This document shows positions 43,083 through 51,396 of a stretch of DNA of 64,000 nt, piece by piece. The stretch covers positions 124,001 through 188,000 of the forward strand of contig NZ_PEBF01000002.1 in the NCBI RefSeq assembly GCF_002742625.1, given 5' to 3'. How positions within the stretch are numbered: the stretch's first letter is position 1; every line of letters starts with the position of its first letter. The notes beneath the pieces were generated by a model. It did no database searches and was not told where the DNA came from. It worked only from the letters and a program-made list of their open reading frames with translations. The stretch is from Caulobacter sp. FWC2 (GTDB lineage Bacteria; Pseudomonadota; Alphaproteobacteria; Caulobacterales; Caulobacteraceae). The translations under genes and the position numbers were made by a program.

Positions 43083-43565
43083 ATGAGCACCGCGTTTGAT
43101 TTTACCCCCCTCTATAGCTCGATGATCGGCGTCGACCGGATGGTCGATCTGGTCGAGACCGCGCTGCGCACCGGCGCCAGCACGTCCTATCCGCCGTACG
43201 ATATCGAAAGGACGGGCGAGGACGCCTATCGCATCTCGCTGGCGGTCGCCGGTTTCGCGCCAGCGGATCTGGAGATCACGACCGAGCCTAATCTCTTGGT
43301 GATCCGAGGACAGAAGGCGGCGAGCGAGGGTCAGGGCGCGCGAACATTCCTCCACCAAGGCTTGGCCCAGCGCGCCTTCGAGCGCCGGTTCGAGCTGGCC
43401 GACTACGTGGTCGTCAAGGACGCGACCCACGCCCATGGCGTCTTGTCGATCGACCTCGCACGCGAGGTGCCCGAAGCTCTGAAGCCCAGGCAGATTCGCA
43501 TTGCCGTGGGCGCGGACCAACGCGCGCTGCCTCTCGAGCCCGCGAAGACGCGGAAGGCCGCCTAG
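43083..43565 (+). CDS. Hsp20/IbpA-type small heat-shock protein
   Basis: 160 residues from the ATG at 43083. N-terminus FDFTPLYSSMIGVDRMVDLV and YPPYDIERTGEDAYRISLAV then AGFAPADLEIT form the start of the alpha-crystallin domain; LAQRAFERRFELADYVVVKD and HGVLSIDLAREVPE follow, with a C-terminal I-x-I-like IRIAV. It is an ATP-independent holdase for unfolding proteins. Expression is probably heat-controlled through the ROSE-like leader. Confidence 0.9.
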   Translation: MSTAFDFTPLYSSMIGVDRMVDLVETALRTGASTSYPPYDIERTGEDAYRISLAVAGFAPADLEITTEPNLLVIRGQKAASEGQGARTFLHQGLAQRAFERRFELADYVVVKDATHAHGVLSIDLAREVPEALKPRQIRIAVGADQRALPLEPAKTRKAA

Positions 43566-43575
43566 GAGACGGGCC

Positions 43576-43836
43576 ATGCGCACGGACATTTGGAACGATC
43601 GGGCGCGTCCATGGCCTGTGCGGCCCGCTGTCGGCTTTCTCCATCCTTTGGAGGTGCTCAAGGACCAGGACCTCGATCCCGCTGAAAAGCGCGAGATCTT
43701 GGCGGCCTGGGCCTCGGACGCCAGTGCGGTGGAACATCGGCCTAGCCAGAGATGGCTTTTGGGGACGCCCGGGCCGGTGCCGCTCAGCGAAGTCCTCTCA
43801 GCGCTGAGGCGCCTGGACCGCGACACGTTCTCCTAA
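43576..43836 (+). CDS. Conserved small protein downstream of Hsp20
   Basis: 86 residues; AGGAG lies 8 nt before the ATG, 10 nt after the hsp20 stop, so it is co-transcribed. VGFLHPLEVLKDQDLDPAEK then REILAAWASDASAVE and SEVLSALRRLDRD form a recognisable pattern found in small proteins of related bacteria. Function unknown; a role in the heat response is inferred only from position. Confidence 0.7.
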   Translation: MRTDIWNDRARPWPVRPAVGFLHPLEVLKDQDLDPAEKREILAAWASDASAVEHRPSQRWLLGTPGPVPLSEVLSALRRLDRDTFS

Positions 43837-43909
43837 GCGTAGGGGTGGTCGGCCGGCCAGCGGAGGACCGGCCGCCACTTCGTCATTCTACTGTTTCTGC
43901 GTTGTAGCC

Positions 43910-44161
43910 ATGCCTTGCTTTGTCTTTGTCGCGCCGTCGGGAGACGGCTGGATCGTTCGCGGCGATTTCGACGACGGCCCCCTGGAATTCGCTACCGGCG
44001 CCCGCGCCGAGCAGGCCGCGCGTGACCTTTGTCACCGATTGTCCGACGCGGGCGAGCCGGTGGTTTTGGAAATCCGCCTGCGCAACGGCGAACGCGCTGG
44101 ACGTTTCCTCTTTCCAGCCTATCTGGCCGAACCCACGATGCCCGTGGCGCTGCGGGCCTAG
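43910..44161 (+). CDS. Small hypothetical protein
   Basis: 83 residues. MPCFVFVAPSGDGWIVRGDF then DDGPLEFATGARAEQAARDL and EPVVLEIRLRNGERAGRF suggest a small alpha/beta protein of DUF2188-like layout. An overlapping frame at 43920 was rejected as less protein-like. The ribosome-binding site is weak. Confidence 0.55.
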   Translation: MPCFVFVAPSGDGWIVRGDFDDGPLEFATGARAEQAARDLCHRLSDAGEPVVLEIRLRNGERAGRFLFPAYLAEPTMPVALRA

Positions 44162-44167
44162 CCTGGT

Positions 44168-44530
44168 CTAGGCGGCCACCGACGTGGCCGCCGCACGCAT
44201 TCGGCGCAGGGCGGCGGTCAGGTCGCCGAGCGCCAGCGCAAACGGCGATCCGTTGCGAAGCGATCTTTGCGCCTCGACCCATTGGCCGCGGCTGATCAGG
44301 TCGGCGACCCCCGCGGCCTCGTGGTGGAAGGCGCGATGCGCCTCGATCAGTCCCAGGAAGGCGTGGTTGCCGGCCCAGCGCCGGGCGCCTTCGCCATGCA
44401 GCCAGCACCCGCTCGGGCAAAGACGATCCGATCGCAAAGTCGCGGGATCGATCGCTTGGCGCTCGGCAATGGCCGCGACGAGCGCATCGCGGATTTGACT
44501 GTGTTGCTTTGCGTGTTCCTGAAAATCCAT
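44168..44530 (-). CDS. CZB (chemoreceptor zinc-binding) domain protein
   Basis: 120 residues from the ATG at 44530. An N-terminal His (FQEHAKQHSQIRDALVAAIA), then RSDRLCPSGCWLHGEG and LIEAHRAFHHEAAGVADL supply the H...C...H...H ligand pattern of CZB domains. CZB domains bind zinc and sense oxidants such as hypochlorite, usually attached to chemoreceptors or cyclases; this one is stand-alone. Confidence 0.7.
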   Translation of the reverse strand: MDFQEHAKQHSQIRDALVAAIAERQAIDPATLRSDRLCPSGCWLHGEGARRWAGNHAFLGLIEAHRAFHHEAAGVADLISRGQWVEAQRSLRNGSPFALALGDLTAALRRMRAAATSVAA

Positions 44531-44673
44531 GACCAAACCTCTCGGCTCAATCCGATACCCCCCGGTTCTCGCACGTGATGGTTTCCACCCGGTTTTCAGC
44601 GGGCGCTTGTCCACAGAATAAGCGGCGGGATCAGCCGCACCGCCTGGCCGTTAAGGTTGGCAAAGGAGACGCC

Positions 44674-44802
44674 ATGGCCACGACCAACTCCAAGGATGAT
44701 CCCAAGGCCAAGCTCTCCAGATACCAGGAGATGCGCGACTTCTCCCGGACGGCCGATCGTCGGGGGGAGTATGGCCGGGCCGCTGGCGTCCCCAGCGTCT
44801 GA
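44674..44802 (+). CDS. 42-residue protein resembling the LigD N-terminus (possible remnant)
   Basis: The ATG at 44674 is preceded by AAAGGAG. The segment KLSRYQEMRDFSRTADRRGE resembles the first residues of the 3'-phosphoesterase domain of LigD-type DNA ligases (L..Y..MRDF..T). The remaining domain is absent and the frame stops after GRAAGVPSV. It could be a decayed ligD fragment or a bona fide small protein. Confidence 0.4.
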   Translation: MATTNSKDDPKAKLSRYQEMRDFSRTADRRGEYGRAAGVPSV

Positions 44803-44953
44803 AAGGCGCCGTCCGGACACCAAGAGAAGCGCCCACGCCCGGACGTTCCGTCCGATCGGAAGAAAGGCGCGAGCCTTCGCGCGTGTCTGGACGCCGCTCG
44901 CGGAACAGAATCGCGTCGCTGCGGATTCGATTTTTGAGCAGGGAGATTTTTGC

Positions 44954-45136
44954 ATGCCCAAACGCGAACTGATCGAACCCACCCCCGGTGACAAGCGCTA
45001 CGTGCGCCGCGACAACCAGGGCCACTTCAGCGAAGAAGTGGACGTGGGTAAGTCCTCTGCGGCGGACCAGCGGCGCCACTCGACCCATGACGCCGGTCCC
45101 GGCCAGGGCGACAAGGGCGACCGCCAAAAGACCTAA
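44954..45136 (+). CDS. Small conserved hydrophilic protein
   Basis: 60 residues; GGGAG lies 9 nt before the ATG. MPKRELIEPTPGDKRYVRRD then NQGHFSEEVDVGKSSAADQR matches the short family seen in alphaproteobacteria with 'PTPGDKRYVRRD..G.F' and 'DVGRSL..DRR'. Entirely hydrophilic and probably disordered. Function unknown. Confidence 0.7.
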   Translation: MPKRELIEPTPGDKRYVRRDNQGHFSEEVDVGKSSAADQRRHSTHDAGPGQGDKGDRQKT

Positions 45137-45145
45137 GGCGCGCTC

Positions 45146-45340
45146 ATGCCGTCAGCTCTGATCAAGAGCTACATCTACGATCCGGCGGGCGCGACCCTGA
45201 CGATCATCTTCGTCAGCGGTCGCGCCTACGCCTATGCCGATGCGCCCAAGGACGTGGCCGAAGGCCTGCGCTTGGCGTTCGCCAAGGTCGAATACTTCAA
45301 CAAGAACATCCGCGACCGCTTCGCCCATAGCGCGCTGTAG
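45146..45340 (+). CDS. KTSC-domain protein
   Basis: 64 residues. SALIKSYIYDPAGATLTIIF, SGRAYAYADAPKDVAEGLRL and VEYFNKNIRDRF follow the KTSC pattern (S.i...yd...L.v.F..g..Y.Y; yFn..Ird.). It starts 9 nt after the preceding stop, so the two are probably co-transcribed. KTSC domains are linked to nucleic-acid-related contexts, activity unknown. Confidence 0.75.
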   Translation: MPSALIKSYIYDPAGATLTIIFVSGRAYAYADAPKDVAEGLRLAFAKVEYFNKNIRDRFAHSAL

Positions 45341-45396
45341 CGCCCGCGACGAACCGCCGCCGTCGCTTGAGCGAAGATCATCCCAATATCCAAGCC

Positions 45397-45777
45397 ATGG
45401 CCAAACCAGCGACGCGACCCGTCGAGTCCGCAGCGGAAGACACCCCGTCGGCCGCGCAGATCCTGCAGTTCGAGATCGCCGCCCGTCGCGAGCGTTTCGA
45501 GAGCTATGCGGCGGCCACCCGCCAAGTCGTGACCTATGAACTGAAGCTGCCCAACGAGGCCGTTGTGGCGGCGGTCGGCGCGCCTGACCAGCTGCGTGAC
45601 GCGCGCGACCAACTGCAGCTCGTCGTGGCCCTGACCGGCGGGGCGGTCGCGAAGTTTCCCGGCGGCCTGATCGCTCGCGTGCCGATGCCGGCGGTCGGCC
45701 GGTTCGAGACCTTGGCCAAGCCGCTGCTCGAAGCCTTCCTGGTGGCGATGCGCCTTGACGAAGCCCCCTGCGCCTAG
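45397..45777 (+). CDS. Hypothetical protein
   Basis: 126 residues from the ATG at 45397; a TTG at 45367 is an alternative and neither has a good ribosome-binding site. AAQILQFEIAARRERFESYA then AATRQVVTYELKLPNEAVVA and LLEAFLVAMRLDEAP show an ordered protein. No family recognised. Confidence 0.55.
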   Translation: MAKPATRPVESAAEDTPSAAQILQFEIAARRERFESYAAATRQVVTYELKLPNEAVVAAVGAPDQLRDARDQLQLVVALTGGAVAKFPGGLIARVPMPAVGRFETLAKPLLEAFLVAMRLDEAPCA

Positions 45778-45815
45778 CACCCGAGGGCGCCCAACGAGGC
45801 TCGCCGCCGATGCGG

Positions 45816-47078
45816 TCAGGCGGGCAGGTCGATGGAGTCGGCTTCCTGGGCCAGGCGTTCAGACGTCTTAAACTCGCGGCGCTTGAACGCCGCCGTCGCC
45901 GCTCGGCGCAGCAACTGATGCGCGGCGACCGGAAAACGACGGCGCAGCTTGCCCGCCCAAAGCTCGGCCTTTTCGGCGTCGACCTTGATGTCGTCGGGCC
46001 GGCTCAGGATCATGCGGCTGGCCTCGGCCAAGGCAGGCCATTGCATCAGAAAGTCCAGGCCCCGCTCGAAGTCGGCGTGCTGGGCGGCGTAATCAAAGGC
46101 CTGGGCTTCGGCCGCCACGTCGTCGAAATCGTCGAGCGCCCCGGCGAAGGCCTTGGCCCGACCGATGTCGAGGGTTCTCTGAAACGAGGCCCAGCGGATC
46201 GCCTGGGCGGCTTCGGCTTGGCCGGCGGCCTGAAGATAGTCGATCCAGGCGGTCTCCCAGTCGAAGTCCGGCGCAGGGAGCCGACCCAGAAGGCCCGGCT
46301 TGGGCGCGGCTTGGCGCAACGCCTCCCCGGCGTCGTCGAGCTCGCCGACCGCGAGATGGCGTCGGGCGATCTGGACCGCGACCGCCGGGGTCTTCAGGGC
46401 GGCGGGACTATAGGTCGACTTGACCGCCTCGATGTCGCCGGCGGCGTCGGCGAGATGGCGCAGGACCAAGGACCAGCCCGGCGCACTGACCTTCAGGGCC
46501 AGGGCCAGGGCCTCGACGAGCGCCAAGGCGGCTGTGGCGGGTAGCACCGGTTCGAGAGCGGCGGGCAGCCATCGGGCCCAGCCCTGGGGGCGGGCCGCGG
46601 CGGCTTCGACCAGGGCGTTGGCGGTCAGTTGGGGATCGCGCAGAGCCAACAGGTGGCCAAGGTCGGCGGCCGCCCGAAGGTAGATGGCCTCCACGGCGTC
46701 CTCGCGCTCGCGAAGGCGGCGTCCGACCTGGGGCTCGGCGGCTAGGAAACGCCACAAGCGTTCGGCGGCGGCGTCGGGTTCGCCGCGCGCCAGACGGACG
46801 ATCAGCGCGCGCAGGGCGTCGAGGTCGCGGATGAAGGCCGGCTTCTGGCGCCAGGTGATCTGGCCCTTGCTGGTCTCGAAAGCCTGCAGCCGCTTGTCGA
46901 TCTCGGGAACGAGGTGTTCGGGACCAAGATCGGCGGCCAGCTCCATGCGCAGCCGGCGCTTGAGGTCGACGCGCGTCTCGGCCACCTCGGCCAGGATTTC
47001 GGCCAGGCGCTCGGCCCCAAGACCGATGAGGTTCTCAGGCGTGACCTTCTTGAGGCTGGCGGCGGACGGCTTCTTCAT
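45816..47078 (-). CDS. DUF6880-type hypothetical protein
   Basis: 420 residues, almost entirely helical with repeat-like segments (TAALALVEALALALKVSAPG; RKHLAVGELDDAGEAL-type helices). N-terminus ENLIGLGAERLAEILAEVAE and the terminal KLRRRFPVAAHQLLRRAATA resemble DUF6880 proteins, which carry TPR-like helices. Function unknown; it stands alone on the minus strand. Confidence 0.6.
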   Translation of the reverse strand: MKKPSAASLKKVTPENLIGLGAERLAEILAEVAETRVDLKRRLRMELAADLGPEHLVPEIDKRLQAFETSKGQITWRQKPAFIRDLDALRALIVRLARGEPDAAAERLWRFLAAEPQVGRRLREREDAVEAIYLRAAADLGHLLALRDPQLTANALVEAAAARPQGWARWLPAALEPVLPATAALALVEALALALKVSAPGWSLVLRHLADAAGDIEAVKSTYSPAALKTPAVAVQIARRHLAVGELDDAGEALRQAAPKPGLLGRLPAPDFDWETAWIDYLQAAGQAEAAQAIRWASFQRTLDIGRAKAFAGALDDFDDVAAEAQAFDYAAQHADFERGLDFLMQWPALAEASRMILSRPDDIKVDAEKAELWAGKLRRRFPVAAHQLLRRAATAAFKRREFKTSERLAQEADSIDLPA

Positions 47079-47135
47079 TGTGGCGAGGTGCGCGGCATGG
47101 CGGGATAACGCCCGCGCTAGCGCGCCGTTCAGCGC

Positions 47136-47399
47136 CTACCGCAGCTGGCTGTCCTTGCTGCCCCGACGGTTGATGGCGCTGAACACCACACGAGCGTCGC
47201 GTCCTGATTGGCACTCCACGCAGGTGCGCGCCCCGGGCAGGGCCTTGCGCCGCGCCTCGGGGATCGGTTCACCGCACTCGTCGCAGAACGCCGCGCCGTC
47301 GCCGGACGGCAGACGCGCGCGCGCCGACAGGACGCCGTCGGTGATCGTGTCGGTAATCTGGTCAAGTACGCCGTCGGCATGCGTCCAACCGGTCGCCAT
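47136..47399 (-). CDS. DksA/TraR-type C4 zinc-finger protein
   Basis: 87 residues from the ATG at 47399. The zinc knuckle FCDECGEPIPEARRKALPGA then RTCVECQ has all four cysteines. Short TraR-like proteins on plasmids and phages bind RNA polymerase in the secondary channel and alter transcription like DksA/ppGpp. The N-terminal part (DGVLDQITDTITDGVLSARA) is consistent with the coiled-coil arm. Confidence 0.75.
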   Translation of the reverse strand: MATGWTHADGVLDQITDTITDGVLSARARLPSGDGAAFCDECGEPIPEARRKALPGARTCVECQSGRDARVVFSAINRRGSKDSQLR

Positions 47400-47541
47400 G
47401 GTCGTCGAAATCCTCTTTGTGGTGAGCCACTTAGATAGGAAATCTGAACCGGCGGACCAGGGGCTGGGGACCGGCGAATTGCCGCAGCGACGCTCATGGG
47501 TCAGCAATCCACCGACCTGCAGTCGCAACCAGCGGGTCCGG

Positions 47542-47942
47542 TCAGGATTCTCCGGCGGGTGCGCTGACGCCGTTCTCGGTCCTCAACCAGATCCTGGCAT
47601 GCCACCAGCCGCGTGGCGCGGCCTCGGGATGACCCACGGCGTCGACGAACATCTCCACACACTCGGCCCGGGGATGCTCGGTCAAGGCCTGGCACGGTTT
47701 GCCCGGTCCATGCAGCTCGACCTCCGGCGGCCGCTCTGGCGCCTGGGCGATGCGCGTCAGAGGTGCGTCGATGGCGTCGTCGATGAAGACCATAAAGCCA
47801 CCGTCGACGAGGGCCTCGACGTGGCGCACCCACGGGTGGGTGGTGAGAAATCGAGGATCGCCGAGGCCGCTTCAAGCTCCACGGCGGTCAGCGGCTCGGC
47901 GGTGACATGGCGGACGTGTTCCGTGGAACAAATATAGAACAA
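47542..47942 (-). pseudogene. Hypothetical protein gene with one-base frameshift
   Basis: Begins at the ATG at 47942 (MFYICSTEHVRHVTAEPLTA) and runs to ...LEAASAIL; then the frame breaks near 47850 and the protein-like sequence continues one frame over as RFLTTHPWVRHVEALVDGGF, MVFIDDAIDAPLTRIAQAPE to ...RIWLRTENGVSAPAGES. Adding one base (for example a C in CTC-GATTT) restores a 134-residue protein. No family recognised. Confidence 0.6.
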
Positions 47943-47983
47943 AATGTTTCAGAGGGCGAGTCTCGTCCAGACCGACGCCACCG

Positions 47984-48757
47984 CTATCGGTCCAGATGAA
48001 TCCAGGCGGGCGCATGGTCGCTGGCGTCTTCCTGCCCGCGGACCCAGCGATCGACGCCGGCGTCGGCCAGCTGATCGGCCAGGTCAGGGGTCAGCAGGAG
48101 GTGATCGAGGCGAAGGCCCTGGTCGTTGGGCCAGCGGTTGCGCAGATAGGCCCAGAACGTCCAGGGCGGGGCTTTTGGGTGCTGGGCCTGAAGCGCGTCG
48201 GTCCAGCCCTGGTCCAGGAGGCGCTGGTAGGCGGCCCGCACTTGAGGCTGCAACAGGGCGTCGTCCTGCCAGCGGTGCGGCTGGTAGATGTCGGCCTCCG
48301 TGGGCACGACATTGTAGTCGCCGGCCAGGATCACCGGGGCGCCGGTCGCTCTTAGCTCGGCGGCGTGGGCGATAAGGCGCTCGAACCACGCCAGCTTGTA
48401 GTCGTACTTGGGGCCAGGCCTGGGATTGCCGTTGGGCAAGTAAATCGAGGCGACCAGCACGCCGTTCACCGCCGCCTCGATGTAGCGAGCCTGGTTGTCG
48501 GCGCGGTCGCCGGGCAGGGCGGTCCGGGTCACGACCGGCGCGGCGCCGCGCGCCAGGATCGCTACGCCGTTCCAAGTCGGTTGACCTTTCCAGGCCGCGT
48601 GATAGCCAAGCTGCTCCAGCGGCTCAGCTGGAAAGGCTTTGTCCTCGGTCTTCAACTCCTGCAGACAGACGATGTCGGGCTCGGACTCGGCCAGCCAGTC
48701 GATCAGGTTGTCCAGCCGTTTGCGGACGTTGTTGATGTTGAAGGTGGCGATGCGCAC
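47984..48757 (-). CDS. xthA: Exodeoxyribonuclease III
   Basis: 257 residues from a GTG at 48757 preceded by AGGGGG; a longer start at 48853 adds a non-homologous leader. RIATFNINNVRKRLDNLIDW, PDIVCLQELKTED (metal Glu), ILAGDYNVVPTEADIYQP, LRLDHLLLTP and DASDHAPAWIHL are the EEP-family ExoIII motifs. It processes abasic and 3'-blocked ends in base excision repair. Complete and apparently functional. Confidence 0.92.
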   Translation of the reverse strand: MRIATFNINNVRKRLDNLIDWLAESEPDIVCLQELKTEDKAFPAEPLEQLGYHAAWKGQPTWNGVAILARGAAPVVTRTALPGDRADNQARYIEAAVNGVLVASIYLPNGNPRPGPKYDYKLAWFERLIAHAAELRATGAPVILAGDYNVVPTEADIYQPHRWQDDALLQPQVRAAYQRLLDQGWTDALQAQHPKAPPWTFWAYLRNRWPNDQGLRLDHLLLTPDLADQLADAGVDRWVRGQEDASDHAPAWIHLDR

Positions 48758-48855
48758 GCCCCCTAAATCGCAAGGCAGGCCAGACGTTCCGGCCTTAACC
48801 ACCGGTCTGTCGTAAACGTGACCGATGAAGCTTCGGACCTTTGCTAAGCTCAAGC

Positions 48856-49128
48856 ATGGCTTCCGTGGAGACCTTCACCTTCGTCTGCCTGGCTCCTAAA
48901 CAAGAAGCCACGCACGTCGATATCCAGGCCCTGACGCGCGACGCGGTTCGGGCTCATGCCTTCGGCCTGCTGCGAGAGCACGCCAGCGCCGAGACAATCG
49001 AGGTCTGGCGGGAGGACGCCATCGTGGCGGCCATCGACCGCGACGGCGTGCGTACCTGGCCCCCGGTTCTCGATCCGTCCCGAACGACCATGGCCGCCGA
49101 CGAAGCCCGGCAGGATCAATCCTCGTAG
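48856..49128 (+). CDS. Hypothetical small protein
   Basis: 90 residues. SVETFTFVCLAPKQEATHVD then IQALTRDAVRAHAFGLLREH, ETIEVWREDAIVAAI matches a short alphaproteobacterial protein pattern ('A..HA..LL.EH.S...VEVW'). The ATG at 48856 is used; it overlaps the convergent gene by 13 bp. Function unknown. Confidence 0.65.
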   Translation: MASVETFTFVCLAPKQEATHVDIQALTRDAVRAHAFGLLREHASAETIEVWREDAIVAAIDRDGVRTWPPVLDPSRTTMAADEARQDQSS

Positions 49129-49379
49129 GGATAGGTGACCTGCGAGAGGCGGGCGGCCGGCGTGTCCTTGATCTCCCGCCATAGGCGCTCGAGCAGCAGA
49201 CCTTGATAGATGGCCTGTTCCCGGGCAGCCGGACCCATTTCCAGGCTGGCGGACAACGCCTCGCGGGCGGCCCATGCGGCAGAGCTGGACTCCACGGCGA
49301 TCAGCTTGTGGATCTCCATGGCGGCGTGGGCGGCTCGGCGCACCGATCCCTCCTGCGGGGCCACCAGCTCGGCCATCAT
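49116..49379 (-). CDS. Hypothetical small protein at the IS-remnant junction
   Basis: 87 residues, helical. SVRRAAHAAMEIHKLIAVES, REALSASLEMGPAAREQAIY and LLLERLWREIKDTPAARLSQ show an ordered protein without a known family. Its 5' end abuts the IS5 remnant, so the true N-terminus could have been altered by the insertion. Confidence 0.5.
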   Translation of the reverse strand: MMAELVAPQEGSVRRAAHAAMEIHKLIAVESSSAAWAAREALSASLEMGPAAREQAIYQGLLLERLWREIKDTPAARLSQVTYPYED

Positions 49380-49394
49380 CCAGGTTTCGCCGCT

Positions 49395-49690
49395 GTGCCG
49401 GCCAGATTAAGCTTGGCCTGCACGACGGCCTCTGGAACGCGCCTATCAAGACTTGGCGCGGGTCCAAGGCCGGCGTCCGTGACCGGGTGCTCGCCGACCT
49501 GATCAAGGACCCGAGAACCGCCATCTGACGATCGACAGCATCTGGTCCGCGCTCGCCAACAGGCCGTGACCAAGAAGGGTGGCCCGGATCAGGCTCTAGG
49601 GTGCTCCCGAGGCGAGCGGGCCATCAAGAACCATCGGGCGAGCCGATGCCGCAGGCCAATGCAACGGTTTGCCGCCGACGCTAGGCCGGA
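49395..49690 (+). mobile_element. Degenerate IS5-family transposase fragment
   Basis: Frame-shifted pieces of an IS5 (IS427-like) transposase are readable: NAPIKTWRGSKAGVRDRVLA then DLIKDP in one frame, and LVRARQQAVTKKGGPDQALG then CSRG in another, matching the family's VWxRVLxxL...VRAHQQA...KKGG..QALGRSRGG order. Neither terminal repeats nor a complete DDE core remain. The 49691-49812 remainder shows no gene. The element sits at the junction between plasmid cargo and the metabolic cluster. Confidence 0.7.
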
Positions 49691-49812
49691 GCGGCAACGC
49701 TGGCGCGCGGACTTCCAGTCCCAGACGGTGTTGACTGGCACAGCCTACCATCCTGTCGTTGAGGCGTGCGATGCGCGGCAACAGCTTCAGCTTAGCGAGT
49801 GTCCGTTGAGCC

Positions 49813-51396
49813 TCAGTTCGTCGGTTCCGCCTTCTCCAGCACCGGCGCGCCGGCCGCGGGCTGGTGCGAGCGCAGGGGCAGGGCGGGGATCATCAGGATC
49901 ACCACCAGGCCCGCCGCGATCACGAACAGGGCCGCGACCATCACGCCGCTCACCGCATTGATCAGCGCGCCTTGCAGCACCGGGTCGGCGTGGGCCGCCT
50001 GACCCGAGGCCGCGGCCTTCACCGCCATGCCTTCCAGCTTGCCCAGGTCCAGGCCGCCGCCCGGCAGGTTGGCCAGGCGCGCGGTCAGCATCGTCCCGGC
50101 CAGGGCCGCACCGACGGTCGAGCCGATCTGGCGGAAGAACTGGTTGGAGCTGGTCGCCACGCCGATGTCACGCGGGTCGACGGCGTTCTGGGTGGCGATG
50201 TTGAACAGGCTCTGGCCGGGGCCCAGGCCCAGGCCCACGAAGGCCAGCAGCACGCAGAGCAGCGGCAGGCTGGTGATCTTCGACAGGTCGTGCAGCATGA
50301 AGACGCCGATCAGCAGAATGACCGCGCCGCCGATCATGAACGGTTTGTACTGGCCGGTTTTGGTGACCATCTGGCCGGCGACGGTGCTGCCGGCGATCAG
50401 CCCGGCCATCAGCGGCAGCATGGTCATGCCGCTGACCGTGGCCGGCACGCCCCGACCCAGCTGCAGGAACAGCGGCAGGAACGTCACCACGCCCATGAAG
50501 GCCATGGAGATCAGGAAGCCGGCCAGGTTCGCCGTGGTGAACACCCGGTTCTGGAACAGGTGCATCGGCAGGATCGGATTGCTGACCTTGGTCTCGGCGA
50601 TCACGAAGGCGATCAGCGACACGGCGGCGAGGGCGAAGAGGCCCAGGCTCTGCGGCGAACTCCAGGCGAAGTCGTGGCCGCCCAGGCTGAGCGCCAGCAG
50701 CAGCGGCACGAAGGCGGCGATCAGCAGGGCCGCGCCCAGGAAGTCGATCTTGCCGGAGCGGCGATGCTCCAGCGGCGGCATCTTCACGATGACCATGAAC
50801 AGCGACAGCAAGCTGAGCGGCAGGTTGACGTAGAACACCCAGCGCCAGCCGGCGACCGTGTGGGTCCCGATCTGCACCGTGCCGTGGTCGGTGAAATAGC
50901 CGCCGATGATGGGCCCCAGCACGCTGGCCAGGCCGAACACCGAGCCGAAGATGCCGGCGAACTTGCCCCGCTCGCGCGGCGGATAGAGGTCGGCGATGAT
51001 GGCGAAGGCGGTGGTGAACAGCGCCCCGCCGCCGATGCCCTGCAGGGCTCGGAAGACGATCAGCTGCACCATGCCGGGCATGCCCAGGATCGTCCCGAAC
51101 TCGCCCGACAGGCCCGATAGCCACGAGCCGGCCAGGAACAGGCTGATGCCGGTGATCAGCACGGGCTTGCGGCCGAAGATGTCGCCCAGCTTGCCCCAGA
51201 TCGGCACCATCACCGTCGAGCTCAGCAGATAGGCCGTCGTCACCCAGGAATAGAGGTTGAGGCCGTTCAGCTCGGAGATGATGCGCGGCATGGCCGTCGA
51301 GACGATCGTCTGGTCCAGCGCGCTGAGCAGGAACACGATCATCAGCGCCGCCAGGGTCAGGCGGCGATCCGCATCGGTGAAGGTCTGGGAAGTCAT
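49813..51396 (-). CDS. MFS transporter, DHA2 (EmrB/QacA-like, 14-helix) family
   Basis: 527 residues with about 14 hydrophobic helices. Motif A GKLGDIFGRKPVL, motif C-like GSVFGLASVLGPIIGG, N-terminal LDQTIVSTAMPRI. Proton-driven drug or metabolite exporter in the inner membrane. The start overlaps the stop of the oxidoreductase gene by one base (TGATG), so it is translationally coupled to it and may export or import that enzyme's product or substrate. Confidence 0.88.
   Translation of the reverse strand: MTSQTFTDADRRLTLAALMIVFLLSALDQTIVSTAMPRIISELNGLNLYSWVTTAYLLSSTVMVPIWGKLGDIFGRKPVLITGISLFLAGSWLSGLSGEFGTILGMPGMVQLIVFRALQGIGGGALFTTAFAIIADLYPPRERGKFAGIFGSVFGLASVLGPIIGGYFTDHGTVQIGTHTVAGWRWVFYVNLPLSLLSLFMVIVKMPPLEHRRSGKIDFLGAALLIAAFVPLLLALSLGGHDFAWSSPQSLGLFALAAVSLIAFVIAETKVSNPILPMHLFQNRVFTTANLAGFLISMAFMGVVTFLPLFLQLGRGVPATVSGMTMLPLMAGLIAGSTVAGQMVTKTGQYKPFMIGGAVILLIGVFMLHDLSKITSLPLLCVLLAFVGLGLGPGQSLFNIATQNAVDPRDIGVATSSNQFFRQIGSTVGAALAGTMLTARLANLPGGGLDLGKLEGMAVKAAASGQAAHADPVLQGALINAVSGVMVAALFVIAAGLVVILMIPALPLRSHQPAAGAPVLEKAEPTN

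Noticed and set aside
49864..51120. A 418-codon plus-strand frame opposite the DHA2 transporter.
   Set aside because: Gln/His/Asp/Arg-rich antisense shadow of a membrane protein gene.
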